Source: Microbacterium keratanolyticum
Lineage (GTDB): Bacteria; Actinomycetota; Actinomycetes; Actinomycetales; Microbacteriaceae
Assembly: GCF_016907255.1 (NCBI RefSeq)
Contig: NZ_JAFBBQ010000001.1
Span: forward strand, 2,356,001 to 2,420,000
Direction of reading: 5' to 3'
DNA: 64,000 nucleotides
Part shown: positions 1-9,888 of the stretch, in pieces
Numbering within the stretch: position 1 is the stretch's first letter
How the letters are laid out: each line of letters begins with the position of its first letter
Position numbers and translations under genes: made by a program
Notes under the pieces: model-generated
The model's input: only the letters and a program-made list of their open reading frames with translations
Told to the model about the DNA's origin: nothing
The model's database searches: none

Positions 1-1419
1 CCCGAAGGCACGAACCTCGCCGAGCGCAACGACGGCGTGCTGCCCTGGGACGAGCTGGACGACGAGCAGAAGCACGTCTACACCCACCTCCAGGCGGCGT
101 TCGCCGGATTCCTGGAGCACGCGGACGCACAGGTCGGGCGTGTGCTCGCCACCCTCGACGAGCTCGGCGTCGCCGACGACACGATCGTGCTGGTGCTCTC
201 CGACAACGGCGCAAGCCGCGAAGGCGGCCCCACCGGCGATGTCGACACGAACGCCCCCTACAGCGGAGTGCGCCGCACGCCCGCCGAGCAGATCCCGCTG
301 CTCGACGAGCTCGGCTCGCTCACCGGGGGTGCGCACTACCCGGAGGGCTGGGCGATGGCGGGCAACACCCCCTTCCGCCACTACAAGCAGTTCGTCGACC
401 TCGGCGGTGTGCGCTCGCCGCTCATCGTCTCCTGGCCGGGAGCGGGCGAAGCCATGCGCGGCGTGCGGGAGCAGTTCGTGCACGCCGTTGACGTCACCCC
501 CACGCTGCTGGAGATGCTCGGTGTTGCACCGGAGCGCGGTGTTGACGGCGAGAGCGTCGCGGCAGGGATGACCGATCCGGCTGCTGTCGCCGGCCGCGAG
601 ACGCAGTACTGGGAGACGCTCGGGCACCGGGCGATCTGGAACGACGGCTGGAAGGCGGTGACCGCGCACGTGGCCGGCGTGCCGTACGAGGCGGATGCCT
701 GGCGCCTGTACGACACGCGGTCAGACTTCTCCGAGTCGCGGGACGTCGCGGCGGAGCATCCTGAACGGCTGCAGATGCTGCAGCAGCTGTGGTGGCGCGA
801 AGCAGGTCGCAACGATGTCTTCCCGCTGGATGATCGTCCCCTACGCGAGCTGATCGAGGAGCGCGGTCCCATCGGGCTGTTCGCGCAGACGCACATCACG
901 CTGCGCCCCGGGCAGTCTCACGTCCCGTATCCGAGTGCGATCACCGGATCCAACCGGAACATCGACGTCACCGCACACGTCTCGCCGCTCGCCCGCTCGG
1001 TGAACGGCACGCTGCTCTCCAGTGGAAACGCTCAGGGTGGTTACCTGTTCTCGCTGCAGGACGGCGCCCTGTGCTTCGAGCACGGACATCTCGGCGAGAC
1101 CGTGCTCGTGCGTGCTGAGCTTCCCGAATCGTCCGTATCGGAGCTGGCCTTCCGGCTTCGCACCGCCGACGACGGCTCCGTGACCGTGCAGCTTTTCATC
1201 GACGGTGAGGCCGTCAACGACGCGCGTATCCCGCGGTACTCGAGCCACCTCTCCTTCTGGGGACTCGATGTCGCACACATCCCCAACAGCACATTCAGCT
1301 CGCGTGTGGCAGCGCCCTTCGCTCTGCCCGCGCGCATCCTGGACCGGATCGACATGATCGTGCATCCGGCGGCCGACGATGCCGCCGAGTACGCGGAGGT
1401 TCTCCTTGCCAGCGAATAG
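1..1419 (+). CDS. Sulfatase (arylsulfatase-type), 3' part only
   Basis: The reading frame is open from base 1, so the gene begins upstream and only 472 C-terminal residues are seen. A sulfatase-family (alkaline-phosphatase fold) segment is recognisable: a VLSDNGAS motif near visible residues 66-72, whose DN belongs to the metal site of sulfatases, preceded by the usual pattern in which a DAQVGRVL helix leads to it. A beta-rich C-terminal part of about 150 residues follows, as in arylsulfatases of the Pseudomonas AtsA type. The formylglycine (C/S-x-P-x-R) site lies outside the window, so activity cannot be judged. It would hydrolyse sulfate esters, releasing inorganic sulfate. It overlaps the next gene by 14 bases, so the two are probably co-transcribed. 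The substrate is unknown. Confidence 0.85.
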   Translation, partial: PEGTNLAERNDGVLPWDELDDEQKHVYTHLQAAFAGFLEHADAQVGRVLATLDELGVADDTIVLVLSDNGASREGGPTGDVDTNAPYSGVRRTPAEQIPLLDELGSLTGGAHYPEGWAMAGNTPFRHYKQFVDLGGVRSPLIVSWPGAGEAMRGVREQFVHAVDVTPTLLEMLGVAPERGVDGESVAAGMTDPAAVAGRETQYWETLGHRAIWNDGWKAVTAHVAGVPYEADAWRLYDTRSDFSESRDVAAEHPERLQMLQQLWWREAGRNDVFPLDDRPLRELIEERGPIGLFAQTHITLRPGQSHVPYPSAITGSNRNIDVTAHVSPLARSVNGTLLSSGNAQGGYLFSLQDGALCFEHGHLGETVLVRAELPESSVSELAFRLRTADDGSVTVQLFIDGEAVNDARIPRYSSHLSFWGLDVAHIPNSTFSSRVAAPFALPARILDRIDMIVHPAADDAAEYAEVLLASE

Positions 1420-2371
1420 CATCCCCGTCATCCTCGACGTCGACACCGGGATCGACGACGCACTCGCCCTGCTGCTCGCGGTGCGGCACCCGGCACTCGA
1501 CGTGCGGGCCGTCACCTGTGTCGGCGGCAACGTGCCGCTCGCGCAGGTCGTGGAGAACACCCTGGGCGTGCTCGCGCTGGCAGGTGGGGAGGACATCCCC
1601 GTCGCCGCCGGGATGAGCGCGCCGCTCATCGAGCCCGCCCGCGACGCCAGCTATGTTCACGGCGAGAACGGTGTCGCCGATCTCCGGTTCCCTGCGCACA
1701 CGATGAGTCCCGTGCCCGTGCACGCGGTCGAGCTTCTGCGCCGCACGCTCATGGACGCCGACGAGCCTCTGACGATCATCGCGCTCGCACCGCTGACCAA
1801 CATCGCCGTGCTGCTGCGGATGCACCCTGAGGTGACGAACAAGATCGAGCGCATCCTCTTCATGGGAGGGGCCGTCGGAGCAGGCAACGCGACGGCCGCG
1901 GCCGAGTTCAACATCTGGCACGACCCCGAGGCGGCCGACATCGTCGTGCGCAGCGGAGTGCCGACCACGATGTACGGGCTCGAGCCCTTCTACCGGGTGT
2001 GCTGCGACGCCGAGACGATCGCGTCGTTCGACGGCGCAACGGATCCGGTGGGGGCGACGGTGGGAGCGCTGCTTCGGCACCTGGCGCAGGTCACAGAAGA
2101 CGAGGCGCGCATCGTGCATCCCTCCGGTGCCGCGATCGGCGATGCCGGCGCCGTGTGCGCCGTCATCGACCCCGCAGGCGTCACGGTGCGGCGTGCCCCT
2201 GTGTCCGTGGCGCTGCACGATGTCCAGACGCGCGGGCAGACGGTCGTGGATCTCCGCTCCGGGCTCGGAGCGGGCGGCGAGGTCACGAAGGACGCGCAGG
2301 GCAACATCGACGTGGTTCTCGAGGTGGATGGCGACCGCTACGCGCGGCTGTTCCTCGACGCGGTGTGCTGA
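1406..2371 (+). CDS. Inosine-uridine-preferring nucleoside hydrolase family protein
   Basis: This 321-residue protein has the diagnostic N-terminal Ca2+-binding DVDTGIDDA motif (D11, D13, D17, D18) of the IUNH family, then the LAPLTNIA and FMGGAV segments typical of these enzymes. Family members hydrolyse the N-glycosidic bond of nucleosides to give base and ribose. I place the start at TTG 1406 because a good GGAGG lies at 1395-1399, six bases upstream. A more upstream in-frame ATG at 1379 adds residues that do not look like the family. The start lies inside the sulfatase gene and the stop overlaps the kinase start (TGATG), so translation is probably coupled. Together with the following kinase this gives nucleoside to ribose to ribose 5-phosphate. 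Confidence 0.88.
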   Translation: MPANSIPVILDVDTGIDDALALLLAVRHPALDVRAVTCVGGNVPLAQVVENTLGVLALAGGEDIPVAAGMSAPLIEPARDASYVHGENGVADLRFPAHTMSPVPVHAVELLRRTLMDADEPLTIIALAPLTNIAVLLRMHPEVTNKIERILFMGGAVGAGNATAAAEFNIWHDPEAADIVVRSGVPTTMYGLEPFYRVCCDAETIASFDGATDPVGATVGALLRHLAQVTEDEARIVHPSGAAIGDAGAVCAVIDPAGVTVRRAPVSVALHDVQTRGQTVVDLRSGLGAGGEVTKDAQGNIDVVLEVDGDRYARLFLDAVC

Positions 2372-3180
2372 TGGGGCGCGTCATCGTCGTCGGCTCGCTC
2401 AACATCGACACGGTTCTGCGGGTCGTACGCCACCCTCGGCCGGGCGAGACCGTGCATGCGCTCGGTGCCCAGAGCGTGCCGGGCGGCAAAGGCGGCAACC
2501 AGGCCGCTGCCGCGGCGGATGCCGGTGCGGAGACGGTCTTCGTCGGCGCGGTCGGCGACGACGGCGCACGCTACCTGCGGCACCTTCAGGCCGGCGGCGT
2601 CGACGTCTCCGGTGTCCAGCGCTGCACGGACATCGGCACAGGGGCGGCATCAGTGGTCGTCGACGATCGCGGTGAGAACTCGATCATCGTCGTCGAGGGT
2701 GCCAATGGACGGGTGCGGGCCGCACAGCTCGACGCCCTCGACCTGCGCGAGGGGGATGTGGTCTCGTTGCAGTTCGAGCTGCCGGACGCGGTGAACGCCG
2801 AGGTCGCGGCGCGGGCTTCCCGTCGTGGCGCCACGGTGCTGATCAACCCCTCGCCGTGGCGGGAGTCGCGCACGGATGTGCTCGCGCTCGCGGACGTCGT
2901 GATCGTCAACGAGATCGAGGCCGAGCAGCTCGGCGATGTCGTCTCCGCGGATGTTCTCTGCATCACTGCGGGGGGAGCCGGGGCGCGATGGGGTGGCCTC
3001 AGTGCCGCAGCTCCTCGTATCGAGCCGGTCGACACGACGGGTGCGGGAGATCGCTTCGCCGGCACCCTGGCGGCGATGCTCGCACGCGGGAGCACACGGC
3101 AGGAGGCGCTGGAGCACGCCGTCGCCGCGGCGAGTGAGGCCTGTCTGCGTCACGGCGCTCAGCAGTGGCGTTCAGTATGA
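2371..3180 (+). CDS. PfkB-family sugar kinase, ribokinase-like
   Basis: The 269-residue protein is a typical ribokinase-type PfkB enzyme. Asn11 and Asp13 lie in the GSLNIDT segment, the glycine-rich GGKGGNQA motif (38-45) contacts the sugar, and DTTGAGDRF (221-229) carries the catalytic Asp227 and the anion hole. Ribokinases phosphorylate ribose at O5 using ATP. The length is slightly below the usual 300 or so. The ATG shares one base with the stop of the nucleoside hydrolase, which supports a joint role in using the ribose released there. Substrate specificity within PfkB cannot be fixed by reading alone; deoxyribose or another pentose remains possible. Confidence 0.85.
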   Translation: MGRVIVVGSLNIDTVLRVVRHPRPGETVHALGAQSVPGGKGGNQAAAAADAGAETVFVGAVGDDGARYLRHLQAGGVDVSGVQRCTDIGTGAASVVVDDRGENSIIVVEGANGRVRAAQLDALDLREGDVVSLQFELPDAVNAEVAARASRRGATVLINPSPWRESRTDVLALADVVIVNEIEAEQLGDVVSADVLCITAGGAGARWGGLSAAAPRIEPVDTTGAGDRFAGTLAAMLARGSTRQEALEHAVAAASEACLRHGAQQWRSV

Positions 3181-3181
3181 T
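3176..3181 (+). promoter_or_regulatory. -10 element TATGAT for the LacI-family gene
   Basis: TATGAT ends six bases before GTG 3188, the spacing that places transcription initiation at the start codon (leaderless mRNA). It overlaps the last codons of the kinase gene, so the regulator may be transcribed independently of the operon. Confidence 0.5.
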
Positions 3182-3187
3182 CACACC

Positions 3188-4156
3188 GTGAGCAAGCCTT
3201 CCGAGAGTGCGACGATCCTCGACGTGGCGCGACGCGCGGGAGTCTCGCGGACGACGGTCTCCCGTGTGCTCAACGAGCCCGATCGCGTCTCACCCGACAC
3301 CTTGAAGCGTGTGCAGGACGCGGCGGAGGCGTTGAACTACGCGCCGAACAGCTTTGCGCGGGGTCTGCGCAGCGGCCGCACCGGTGTCATCGCGCTCCTC
3401 GTCGGCGACATCTCGCAGCCGTTCCATGGCAGTCTCGCCCAGGCGGTTGCGGCAGCCGCAGAGGAGCGCGGGCTCGGAGTCATGCTCTACGACCTCGGGC
3501 ACAGCACGGCACGGCTGGAGTCGGTGCTGCGCAAGCTGCCGCGACAGGGCGTGGACGGCCTGATCATCGCGACCGCAGATGACATCTCCACCGCGGCTGT
3601 GGCAGACGCGGTGGCGGATGCGCGCGCTCAGGGGCTCGCCGTGGTCACGGGCGTCGAGCAGTTCGGCGTCGAGGGGATCGCCTTCGTTCGCACGGAGCAC
3701 GCAGAGGCACCCCGCCTCGCTCTGGAGAAGCTGGCCGCTGCGGGTGCGCAGCGTCCTGCCCTGCTGCTCGGCGACAAGCATGGACCGATCGGTCGACAGC
3801 TCGTCCTCGGGGCGGGGGAGGCCACCGTCATCGAAGCGGGCTACTCCTTCTCGCGCGCGGCCGATGCGGTGCACGCTCTCAGCCCCGAACATGATGCGCT
3901 CGTCGTCACGACGATACCGATGGCACTCGGCGCGATGTCGGCACTCGCAGCGATCGGTCGACAACTGCCGATCATCGTCTGCGAAGAGGTGCCGTTGGCG
4001 GCCCATGTGACACCGGCCTTCTCGACGGCAGCGGTGCCTCCGGAAGAGACGGGGCGCGAGATGGTGCGGCTCATGGCAGCGCTGCTGGACGGCACGCAGG
4101 TCGAACCGCGTGTTCTCCGTCCGGTGTACACCGGGCGGGAGTCCTTCCCGTCATAG
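3188..4156 (+). CDS. LacI-family transcriptional regulator
   Basis: The 322-residue protein has a LacI-type helix-turn-helix at residues 8-29 (ILDVARRAGVSRTTVSRVLN), the hinge region, and a periplasmic-binding-protein-like effector domain starting with the GVIALLVGDISQPF segment. It should repress by binding a palindromic operator and respond to a sugar-like ligand. Start GTG 3188 fits the HTH position and sits six bases after a -10 element. It follows the nucleoside hydrolase and ribokinase-like genes, so ribose or a nucleoside is the natural effector guess, though the operator is probably upstream of the window. The C-terminal domain is a little short for the family but has no visible break. 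Confidence 0.9.
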   Translation: MSKPSESATILDVARRAGVSRTTVSRVLNEPDRVSPDTLKRVQDAAEALNYAPNSFARGLRSGRTGVIALLVGDISQPFHGSLAQAVAAAAEERGLGVMLYDLGHSTARLESVLRKLPRQGVDGLIIATADDISTAAVADAVADARAQGLAVVTGVEQFGVEGIAFVRTEHAEAPRLALEKLAAAGAQRPALLLGDKHGPIGRQLVLGAGEATVIEAGYSFSRAADAVHALSPEHDALVVTTIPMALGAMSALAAIGRQLPIIVCEEVPLAAHVTPAFSTAAVPPEETGREMVRLMAALLDGTQVEPRVLRPVYTGRESFPS

Positions 4157-4175
4157 TTAGGTAAGCCTGCCCTAA
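4157..4175. promoter_or_regulatory. Iron box (DtxR/IdeR-type operator)
   Basis: The 19-mer TTAGGTAAGCCTGCCCTAA agrees with the DtxR/IdeR consensus TTAGGTTAGSCTAACCTAA at 16 of 19 positions, with intact TTAGGT and CCTAA ends. A -10-like CATGCT at 4182-4187 lies six bases before the SIP gene start at 4194, so the box covers the -35 region. This is the expected placement for Fe(II)-dependent repression. Confidence 0.72.
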
Positions 4176-4193
4176 CTATGCCATGCTGGTGGC

Positions 4194-4607
4194 ATGGTCA
4201 GAGATCGCACCCATTTCCTGCTCGTCGGCGATGAGGGTGACATCGCCATGATCCACACGATCCTGCGCCGTCTGCCGGTCGACGCCTACGGGCAGGTCTA
4301 CATCGAGGTCGACGGGGCGAAGCCTCTTCCGTCGCTGGCCATGCCGGAGGGCATGGTGCTCACCTGGCTGCGTCGTGATTCGCGGGTGCGCCGCGGGGGG
4401 AGTGTCCACGATCACGGGGCCCTGGCTGCGGGAGTCATCGATGTCTGGCTGCAGGAGTGGATGCCGGATGCCGACGCCGCGGAAGAGCCATACGTGATCT
4501 GGATCGGATGCACGGCGAGCGGCCGTGTGGACCTGCTCTACCGCGACCTACGTGCGCGCCTGCCGATGCTGCACGTCCATCATCCGCACTACGACAGTCC
4601 CCGCTGA
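4194..4607 (+). CDS. Stand-alone SIP-domain protein (siderophore-interacting protein C-terminal domain)
   Basis: The 137-residue product resembles the NAD(P)H-binding C-terminal half of siderophore-interacting ferric reductases (ViuB family): LLVGDEGDIAMI near the N-terminus with the GDE motif at 12-14, an alternating strand with EVD, and TWLRRDSR at 57-64. Full-length SIPs of about 270 residues carry an N-terminal FAD domain that is absent here, and no partner with that domain is adjacent. It may act with a separate flavin domain or bind nucleotide in another iron-linked role. The iron box directly upstream supports induction under iron limitation. The 3' end overlaps the convergent IclR gene by 19 bases. 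Confidence 0.75.
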   Translation: MVRDRTHFLLVGDEGDIAMIHTILRRLPVDAYGQVYIEVDGAKPLPSLAMPEGMVLTWLRRDSRVRRGGSVHDHGALAAGVIDVWLQEWMPDADAAEEPYVIWIGCTASGRVDLLYRDLRARLPMLHVHHPHYDSPR

Positions 4608-5452
4608 CGACCGGGCGCGCGGGGCGACGCGTCCGAGCGCAGCCCTACGGCACCCGATCCGATGCTGCGTTCCAGCTCTCGGCCGCGATCTTTCATCTCC
4701 GCGACGATCTCCGTCACATCACGGTCGTCCGTCGACGCATCGACGGGGGTCTCCCAGGTCACCGCGATCGCGGCGACGGGCCACCCGGTGTGGTCGTGCA
4801 CGGCGACTCCGACGGAGGAGAAGCCGTCGGTGACCTCCCCGTCCTCAGAGGCGTACCCCGCGGTGCGCACGGCACGCAGCAGTTCCCGCAGCTCGGAGGG
4901 GCGCGTGGGGCCGCGCCCCGTGCGCAGGGTGAACGCCGAAGCATCCGGGTACAGCGCGCGCACCTGTGGGCGGGGGAGTGCTGCGAGCATCGCACGCCCC
5001 GTCGCCGTGAGGTGCGCCGGCAGGCGCACTCCGACATCCGTGACCAGCGCCGCGCGGCGCATCGCGCGTTCCTCGACGATGTAGAGCACGTCCCGGCCGC
5101 TCATGACCGCGAGGTGCGCGCTCTCGCCGAGTCGGTCGGCGAGCGTTGCGAGAAGCGGTCGGCCCAGGCGGGCGAGGGGTTCTTGTCGCGCGTAGCCTCC
5201 GGCCAGTTCGAACGCCGCCGTGCCCAGTCCCCAACGTCGCTCCTGCGTGAGGTGGACGACGAAACCGTGGGATTCCAGCGTCGCGAGGAGGTGATAGACG
5301 GTCGAACGCGGGATGTCGAGCTCGCGGGCGAGTGTTGACGCGGCGACGGGGCCCGGGCGGCGTGCGAGATGGCGCAGGATGCGCAGGGTCTGATCCGCCG
5401 CCGGTACCTGCGGGCGTCCCGGTGCGCCCTCATCGCTCTTGTCTGGGATCAC
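4589..5452 (-). CDS. IclR-family transcriptional regulator, probable hut regulator
   Basis: The protein has about 287 residues. An IclR-type winged helix-turn-helix occupies residues 22-66 (TLRILRHLARRPGPVAAS then LARELDIPRSTVYHLLATLESHGF), followed by the IclR effector domain with the LPAHLTATGRAMLA segment. I start at GTG 5452, which follows a -10-like CATTCT by six bases; upstream residues read from the opposite gene are unlikely. It is divergent from hutH with only 58 bases between the starts. By position it most likely controls histidine utilisation, with urocanate or histidine as effector by analogy to other hut systems. Its 3' end overlaps the SIP gene convergently. Confidence 0.88.
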   Translation of the reverse strand: MIPDKSDEGAPGRPQVPAADQTLRILRHLARRPGPVAASTLARELDIPRSTVYHLLATLESHGFVVHLTQERRWGLGTAAFELAGGYARQEPLARLGRPLLATLADRLGESAHLAVMSGRDVLYIVEERAMRRAALVTDVGVRLPAHLTATGRAMLAALPRPQVRALYPDASAFTLRTGRGPTRPSELRELLRAVRTAGYASEDGEVTDGFSSVGVAVHDHTGWPVAAIAVTWETPVDASTDDRDVTEIVAEMKDRGRELERSIGSGAVGLRSDASPRAPGRQRGLS

Positions 5453-5458
5453 AGACAC

Positions 5459-5504
5459 AGAATGCCATGGATGCCTGTTGGCGGGAAAGCCGCCACGGTG
5501 GAAT
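5459..5504. promoter_or_regulatory. Divergent iclR/hutH control region with inverted repeat
   Basis: Two -10-like hexamers read outward: CATTCT on the minus strand (5464-5459) for the IclR gene and TGGAAT (5499-5504) for hutH, each six bases from its start codon. Between them lies the inverted repeat TGGCGG-5-CCGCCA (5479-5495), a candidate operator for the IclR protein. The promoter hexamers are weak matches. Confidence 0.4.
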
Positions 5505-5510
5505 GAAGCC

Positions 5511-7045
5511 ATGACCGAAGTTGCTCCCGTTCTCGTCGGCGCCGCCCCGCTGCCTCCCGCCGCCGTCGTCGCCGTCGCTCGCCACAACGCCCCTGTCTCG
5601 CTCGACGCTGACGCCCTCACTCGCGTCGCACAGGCGCGCGCTGTGATCGAGTCGCTCGCGGTCGATCCCGTGCCGCACTACGGCGTCTCGACCGGATTCG
5701 GCGCGCTCGCGACCACCTTCATCGCCCCGGAGCGTCGTCACCAGCTGCAGGCGAGCCTCATCCGCTCGCATGCCGCAGGCACAGGTGCCGAGGTCGAGAC
5801 CGAGGTCGTACGCGCGCTGCAGCTGCTGCGCCTGCAGACCCTCGCCTCCGGGCACACGGGAGTGCGTCCGCTCGTCGTCGAGACTTACGCGGCCATGCTC
5901 AATGCGGGGATCACCCCGGTCGTGCGCGAGTACGGCTCGCTCGGATGCTCGGGTGATCTCGCCCCGCTCGCGCACATCGCACTGGCCGCGATGGGCGAGG
6001 GCGACGTGCGCGATGCGTCCGGCGCGCTCGTCCCGGCATCCACCGCTCTCGAGGCCGCGGGCATCGAACCGCTCGTGCTGCTCGAGAAGGAGGGACTCGC
6101 CCTCATCAACGGCACCGATGGCATGCTCGGGATGCTCGTGCTGGCACTGCACGATCTGGAGATGCTGCTCACGACCGCTGACCTGGCAGCGGCGATGTCG
6201 ATCGAGAGCCAGCTCGGCACGGACGCCGTCTTCGCCGCCGACCTCATGGCGCTGCGACCGCAGAGCGGGCAGGGGGAGAGCGCGGCGAACCTGCGCGCCT
6301 TCCTCGGCACGTCGCCGATGGTCGCCAGCCACAAGGGGCCGGAAGACGGCCGGGTGCAGGACGCGTACTCGCTGCGCTGCTCGCCCCAGGTGCACGGCGC
6401 CGCCCGCGACACGATGGCGCACGCCGCGATGATCGCCGGCCGCGAGCTCGCCTCGGTCATCGACAACCCCGTGGTCACCAGCGACGGTCGCGTCCAGTCG
6501 AACGGCAACTTCCACGGAGCGCCCGTCGCGGCGGTCCTCGACTTCCTCGCGATCTCGGTCGCCGACGTGGCATCCGTGGCCGAGCGACGCACCGACCGCG
6601 CCATGGACCCGGCTCGCAACCACGGACTGCCGCCGTTCCTCGCGCATGAGATCGGCGTCGACTCCGGTCTCATGATCGCCCAGTACGCCGCAGCCGGGAT
6701 CGTCTCCGAGCTCAAGCGGCTCGCGACGCCCGCGTCCGTCGACTCGATCCCCTCGTCCGCCATGCAGGAGGACCACGTGTCGATGGGGTGGGCGGCTGCG
6801 CGCAAGCTGCGCCGCGCGATCGACGGCCTCGGCCGGGTGCTCGCGATCGAGATCCTGACGGGAGCTCGCGCCCTCGACCTGCGCGCCCCGCTCCTCGCCG
6901 GCCCCGCCACGGGAGCGGTGCGCGACCTCGTCCGCACCGTCGCCGAGGGCCCTGGACCCGACCGCTTCCTCTCGCCCGAGATGGAAGCCGTCACCGAACT
7001 CGTTCTGTCGGGCGCCGTCGCCCGCGTCGCAAAGGAGCACATCGC

Positions 7046-7049
<4 letters not shown>
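5511..7049 (+). CDS. hutH: Histidine ammonia-lyase
   Basis: The 512-residue enzyme deaminates histidine to urocanate, the first step of histidine degradation. YGVSTGFG (57-64) and [14 protein letters not shown] (142-155) are the family's active-site blocks. The triad that cyclises to the MIO electrophile reads Cys146-Ser147-Gly148 rather than the textbook Ala-Ser-Gly; the chemistry uses the Ser and backbone, so activity is expected. Conserved [14 protein letters not shown] and the FHGAP segment follow. ATG 5511 was chosen over an in-frame ATG at 5439 because the family N-terminus fits and the latter would start inside the IclR promoter. The stop overlaps hutU by four bases. Confidence 0.96.
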
Positions 7050-8700
<1,651 letters not shown>

Positions 8701-8704
<4 letters not shown>

Positions 8705-9888
8705 GCGTCCTCCTCACGAACATCGGCGAGCTGACGACGAATGTCGCGACCGGCGACGACCTGCTCGGCACGCTGCATGGCGCCGCGGTGCTGATCGACG
8801 GCGAGCGGATCGCGTGGGTGGGGCAGGCGTCGGATGCCCCCGCGGCCGACGAGGTCGTGGATGCCGCAGGCCGAGCCGTCCTTCCCGGCTTTGTGGACAG
8901 CCACAGTCACATCGTGTTCGGGGGCGATCGTGCCGCCGAGTTCGAAGCGCGCATGGCGGGGCAGAAGTATGCCGCGGGCGGCATCCGCTCGACCGTCGCC
9001 GCGACGCGCGCCGCGAGCGATGACGAACTGCGTGCGCGCCTGCGCGGCTTCCTCGCAGAGATGCGCGCGCAGGGCACGACGACCGTCGAGATCAAGAGCG
9101 GCTACGGGCTCGATGTCGAGACGGAGGAGCGTCTCGTGCGTCTCGCCGCCGAGGTCACCCCGGAGGTGACGTACCTCGGAGCCCACGTCGTGCCCGCCGA
9201 ATACGCCGACCGCGCGGACGAGTATGTCGACCTCGTCACCGGCCCCATGCTCGATGCCTGCGCCCCCCACGCCAAGTGGATCGACGTGTTCTGCGAGACC
9301 GGCGCTTTCACCGTGCCGCAGTCACGCCGTGTTCTCGAAGCGGGCATGGCCCGCGGGCTCGTGCCCCGCGTGCACGCCAGCCAGCTCGGACCCGGCGAGG
9401 GCGTGCAGCTCGCCGTCGAGCTGGGCGCGGCATCGATCGATCACGGCACGTACCTCACCGACGCGGATGTCGCCGCGCTCGCCGCTTCCGACACGGTGCT
9501 CACCCTGCTGCCCGGCGTCGAGTTCTCGACGCGCCAGCCGTATCCCGATGCGCGTCGACTGATCGACGCGGGCGTCACCGTCGCGATCGCCTGCGATACG
9601 AACCCCGGATCGAGCTTCACCTCGTCGATGCCGTTCTGCATCGCGGTAGCCGTGCGCGATATGGGCATGACGCCGTCCGAAGCCGTCTGGGCGGCGACGG
9701 CGGGCGGCGCGCGAGCCCTGCGACGGGACGACATCGGTGTGATCGCTGCGGGGATGCGGGCAGATCTCGCGATGCTGGTGGCACCGAGTCGCGTGCACCT
9801 CGCCTACCGTCCCGGTGTGCCGCTCGTCACGAAGGTCTGGAAAGACGGCGTCTGCTCGCGCGGCGCCGCCGGGGGAGGTGCCGCATGA
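8701..9888 (+). CDS. hutI: Imidazolonepropionase
   Basis: The 395-residue amidohydrolase opens 4-imidazolone-5-propionate to N-formimidoyl-L-glutamate. The metal-binding DSHSH motif (His68 and His70), FGGDRAAEF, the IKSGYGL substrate segment, and [11 protein letters not shown] with the later DHGTYL histidine region are all present. The TIM-barrel length is as expected. Start and stop both form ATGA overlaps with hutU and hutG. Confidence 0.96.

Noticed and set aside
5430..7040. Minus-strand open frame covering hutH
   Set aside because: Shadow of hutH; the plus strand has complete HutH active-site blocks.
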